Shown: positions 36,229 through 38,260 of the stretch, one piece after another
How the letters are laid out: the number at the start of each line of letters is the position of its first letter
Numbering within the stretch: the stretch's first letter is position 1
Assembly: GCA_009694025.1 (NCBI GenBank)
Contig: SHVZ01000027.1
Coordinates: 1-38,260, forward strand
Direction: 5' to 3'
DNA: 38,260 nt
Source: Alphaproteobacteria bacterium
GTDB lineage: Bacteria; Pseudomonadota; Alphaproteobacteria; SHVZ01
Translations under genes and position numbers: made by a program
Notes under the pieces: model-generated
Database searches by the model: none
Seen by the model: only the letters and a program-made list of their open reading frames with translations
Told to the model about the DNA's origin: nothing

Positions 36229-37070
36229 CAGCGCGACCTCGAGAGCCGGGGATCGAGGGCATCCCGGAGGCCGTCGCCGAGCAGGTTGAGGCCGAGGACG
36301 GCGATCATGATCGACGCGCCCGGATAGATCGCCAGCATCGGCGCGCGGAAGAGGAAGGTCTGGGACTCGTTCAACATGCGCCCCCAGCTCGGGTCCGGGG
36401 GCTGGGTTCCGAGGCCGAGGTAGGACAATCCGGCCTCGGCCAGGATGGCGAGGGCGAAATTGATGGTCGCCTGGACGATCAGCACGTTCGAGATGTTGGG
36501 CAGCACGTGCTCGACGATGATGCGGACTCGGCCTTTGCCGGCGGCCCGCGCCGCCAGAATGAAGTCGCGGGCGAGGATGGCGTTGGCGGCGCCCCGGCTG
36601 ATGCGGGCGAACACCGGGATGTTGAAGATGCCGATGGCGAGGATCGAGTTGATGGTGCCGGGACCGAGGATGGCGGTGATCAGGATCGCCGAGAGGATCG
36701 CCGGAAAGGCGAAGGTGAAGTCGGCCATCCGCATCACCAGGTCCTCGACCCAGCCGCGCCTGGCCGACGCCAGGAGCCCCAAGCCGACGCCGAGGGAGAC
36801 GCCGATCGTGACGGCGACGATGCCGACGGCGATGGAATTTCGCGATCCGACCAGGATCATCGAGAAGACGTCGCGGCCGAAGTGGTCGGTGCCGAACCAG
36901 TGGAGCGCCGAGGCCGGCGCCAGGCGGCCGGGCACGTTAATCCGGGTCGGCGAGTGCGGCGTCCAGACGTAGGACAGAAGGGCGGCCGTGACCACGAGGC
37001 CGGTCAGCACCAGGCCGATGACGAAGTTGCGCTGGCGGAGGCAGCGCATGACCAGGCCGTCCCGCTTCAT
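36228..37070 (-). CDS. Peptide-type ABC transporter permease (DppC-type)
   Basis: Predicted 280-aa inner-membrane subunit with about six transmembrane helices. The N-terminal WFGTDHFGRDVFSMILVGSR is the hallmark of DppC/OppC proteins, and the ATPase-coupling EAA loop is seen in ARDFILAARAAGKGRVRIIV. The C-terminus LGDGLRDALDPRLSRSR is also characteristic. I start at the ATG at 37070, which overlaps the DppB-type stop as ATGA. The reading frame is open further upstream, but that would be antisense-free overlap with the DppB gene and unlike family starts. It is the second permease of the importer. Confidence 0.94.
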   Translation of the reverse strand: MKRDGLVMRCLRQRNFVIGLVLTGLVVTAALLSYVWTPHSPTRINVPGRLAPASALHWFGTDHFGRDVFSMILVGSRNSIAVGIVAVTIGVSLGVGLGLLASARRGWVEDLVMRMADFTFAFPAILSAILITAILGPGTINSILAIGIFNIPVFARISRGAANAILARDFILAARAAGKGRVRIIVEHVLPNISNVLIVQATINFALAILAEAGLSYLGLGTQPPDPSWGRMLNESQTFLFRAPMLAIYPGASIMIAVLGLNLLGDGLRDALDPRLSRSR

Positions 37071-38011
37071 CGGGCGGTCCTCAAGCGCGGGTCGATCACC
37101 GCGTAGAGGAGGTCGACGACGAAGTTGATGACCACGACCTTGGCTGCCAGCAGCACGACCACGTCCTTGACCACGATCAGGTCGCGCTGGCTGATCGACT
37201 GGAAGATCAGCCGGCCGAGCCCCGGCAGGTAGAAGACGTTCTCGATGATGATGGTCCCGGCCAAGAGGTTCGAGAACTGGAGCCCCATGATGGTGACGAC
37301 CGGGATCATCGCGTTCCGAAGCACATGGCGCCAAAGGGTTTGGGTGCGGGTGAGCCCCTTCGCCCGCGCCGTCCGGACGAAGTCCTCGCGCAGCACCTCG
37401 AGCACCGCCGAGCGGGTGACGCGGGCGAGGATGGCGGCCTGCACCAGCGCGAGCGCGAAGGCCGGCAGCACCAGCGACTTGAGCGCGATCGGTCCCTCGC
37501 TCCATCCCGGAAAGCCGCCGGCCGGGAACCAGCCGAGCGCGACGGCGAACAGCAACACCAGGAGGATGGCGAACCAGAAGTTCGGCACGGCGATGCCGAG
37601 CTGGGTCGCGGTCATCACGCCGTAGTCGCCGATGGTGTTGTGCTTGGAGGCGGCGTAGACGCCGAGGGTGAGCGCGATCAGGGTGGTGAGCGCCATCGCG
37701 ATGAGGGCAAGCGGCAGCGTCACCACCAGCCGCTCGCCGATCAGCTCGGAGACCGCCGTGCCATAGGTGTGGCTGATGCCGAGGTCGCCTTGGACCAGGC
37801 CCGCCATCCAGACGAGGTAGCGCTCGACCGGCGGCCGGTCGAGGCCGAGCTTCGCCCGCAGCGCCGCCACCGAATCAGGCTGGGCGTCGATCCCCAGCAT
37901 CAGGAGCGCCGGGTCCCCCGGCAGCACTTCCAGCACCAGGAACACCACCAGCGTGGTGGCGATCAGCGTGGCGATGAAGGTCAGGAGCCGGCGGAGGGCG
38001 AAGGAGGTCAT
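37067..38011 (-). CDS. Peptide-type ABC transporter permease (DppB-type)
   Basis: Predicted 314-aa inner-membrane subunit. A long first helix (about 9-30) is followed by the periplasmic segment with DPALLMLGIDAQPDSVAALRAKLGLDRP, and the usual five further helices. The coupling loop is EDFVRTARAKGLTRTQTLWRHVLRNA. The C-terminus DLLYAVIDPRLR is typical of DppB/GsiC/NikB. There is no clear Shine-Dalgarno before the ATG at 38011. It is the first visible gene of the operon; the substrate-binding protein gene that usually precedes it is not in the window. The preceding 146 bases contain a strong hairpin and the start of a transposase gene read the other way. Confidence 0.94.
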   Translation of the reverse strand: MTSFALRRLLTFIATLIATTLVVFLVLEVLPGDPALLMLGIDAQPDSVAALRAKLGLDRPPVERYLVWMAGLVQGDLGISHTYGTAVSELIGERLVVTLPLALIAMALTTLIALTLGVYAASKHNTIGDYGVMTATQLGIAVPNFWFAILLVLLFAVALGWFPAGGFPGWSEGPIALKSLVLPAFALALVQAAILARVTRSAVLEVLREDFVRTARAKGLTRTQTLWRHVLRNAMIPVVTIMGLQFSNLLAGTIIIENVFYLPGLGRLIFQSISQRDLIVVKDVVVLLAAKVVVINFVVDLLYAVIDPRLRTAR

Positions 38012-38035
38012 GCGCGCCCGACGGTTATACAGAAA

Positions 38036-38058
38036 GCCCCCTCCCGGAGGGAGGGGGC
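38036..38058. terminator. Strong hairpin upstream of the DppB-type permease gene
   Basis: A perfect 10-bp stem (GCCCCCTCCC paired with GGGAGGGGGC) closes a 3-base loop. On the minus strand it is followed by TTTCTGT, giving it a terminator-like form that points into the permease gene. In peptide importers a hairpin between the binding-protein gene and the permeases often reduces read-through, so it could be an attenuator or mRNA-processing structure left from a removed upstream gene. It could equally be a GC-rich intergenic repeat. Confidence 0.5.
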
Positions 38059-38157
38059 GGCGGCTTCTGCATGACCCTCTTCCGGTCTGGGAGGGCCGTC
38101 CGCATCAACGATCTAGTACCCGCTATGCCTGAAGCGTGAGTCGTGATTCAAGGGGGC

Positions 38158-38260
38158 ATGGCGAGAGGCATCCCTGAAGCGACCCCGATCATACTGAAGG
38201 AAGATGAGCGTGCCCGGCTCGAAGGGTTGGCGCGCTCGACGAAGACGGAGCACCGGTTGC
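38158..38260 (+). mobile_element. IS630-family transposase, N-terminal fragment (runs off the right edge)
   Basis: The ATG at 38158 opens a frame to the window end, 34 codons long. It reads with MARGIPEATPIILKEDERAR followed by a helix and a short basic turn (ARSTKTEHRL). The pattern of a beta-strand, then L-x-x-D/E-E-R-x-x-L-E and a basic segment is the start of IS630-type transposases, where it leads into a helix-turn-helix DNA-binding domain. The catalytic DDE domain would lie outside. The element's left terminal repeat should lie between about 38100 and 38157 at a TA dinucleotide; CTAGTACCCGC near 38114 is a candidate, not proven. It is divergent from the DppB-type gene. Confidence 0.75.

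Noticed and set aside
34283..36262. A 659-codon minus-strand frame that could suggest a fused double ATPase
   Set aside because: The first half is out of frame with the DppD-type gene, which has its own complete ATPase motifs in another frame; the true DppF-type gene starts at 35263.

Overview
This is a high-GC chromosomal segment from an alphaproteobacterium, most likely Rhodospirillales-like. The evidence is the conserved backbone slt-dapA-smpB and rpoZ-rsh-pdxJ-acpS-lepB-rnc-era, a glnB-glnA pair, a cysteine-free metal site in HemB, and pervasive ATGA, GTGA and TGATG gene overlaps. Almost all of the window is coding. No rRNA, tRNA, CRISPR array or prophage was found. Assignments come from reading motifs, not from database searches.

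Layout. 1-288 is an AT-rich left edge whose extreme end may hold the first codons of a leftward transposase. 289-1188 is a beta-hydroxyacid dehydrogenase, which meets a leftward operon (1185-5107) of lytic transglycosylase, L-2-haloacid dehalogenase and threonine dehydratase. 5258-7892 carries dapA and smpB, then on the other strand a NYN-domain nuclease overlapping a family-5 uracil-DNA glycosylase. 8054-9882 encodes two coupled alpha/beta hydrolases. 9866-14021 has hemB (leftward), then a PAS-GGDEF diguanylate cyclase, a histidine phosphatase and an SHMT-like PLP enzyme. 14005-16680 is an SDR/CocE-hydrolase operon. 16808-18651 is glnB-glnA with a readable sigma-54 promoter. 18868-20037 is an aminotransferase.

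20191-28087 is the housekeeping block: omega subunit, bifunctional (p)ppGpp enzyme, pyridoxine 5'-phosphate synthase, holo-ACP synthase, signal peptidase I, RNase III and Era. A phasin-like gene and an MFS exporter interrupt it. The slot after era, often occupied by recO, instead holds an unrecognised 470-aa protein. 29882-32504 has an aminotransferase, a small unknown protein and a phosphotriesterase-family hydrolase. 32501-38011 is a leftward run of dppB-, dppC-, dppD- and dppF-like transporter genes and fadD. The right edge is the start of an IS630-type transposase.

Main points of interest. (1) pdxJ appears to carry an in-frame internal deletion of roughly 85 codons that removes several barrel strands and active-site loops. 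(2) A near-consensus -24/-12 promoter precedes glnB, with tandem dyad repeats upstream. (3) The peptide-type ABC operon has no substrate-binding-protein gene in view, and a transposase lies where one could be expected. (4) A divergent SHMT homologue sits in an operon with c-di-GMP and phosphatase genes. (5) The protein downstream of era is unrecognised. I did not find a convincing, completely new multi-gene system.
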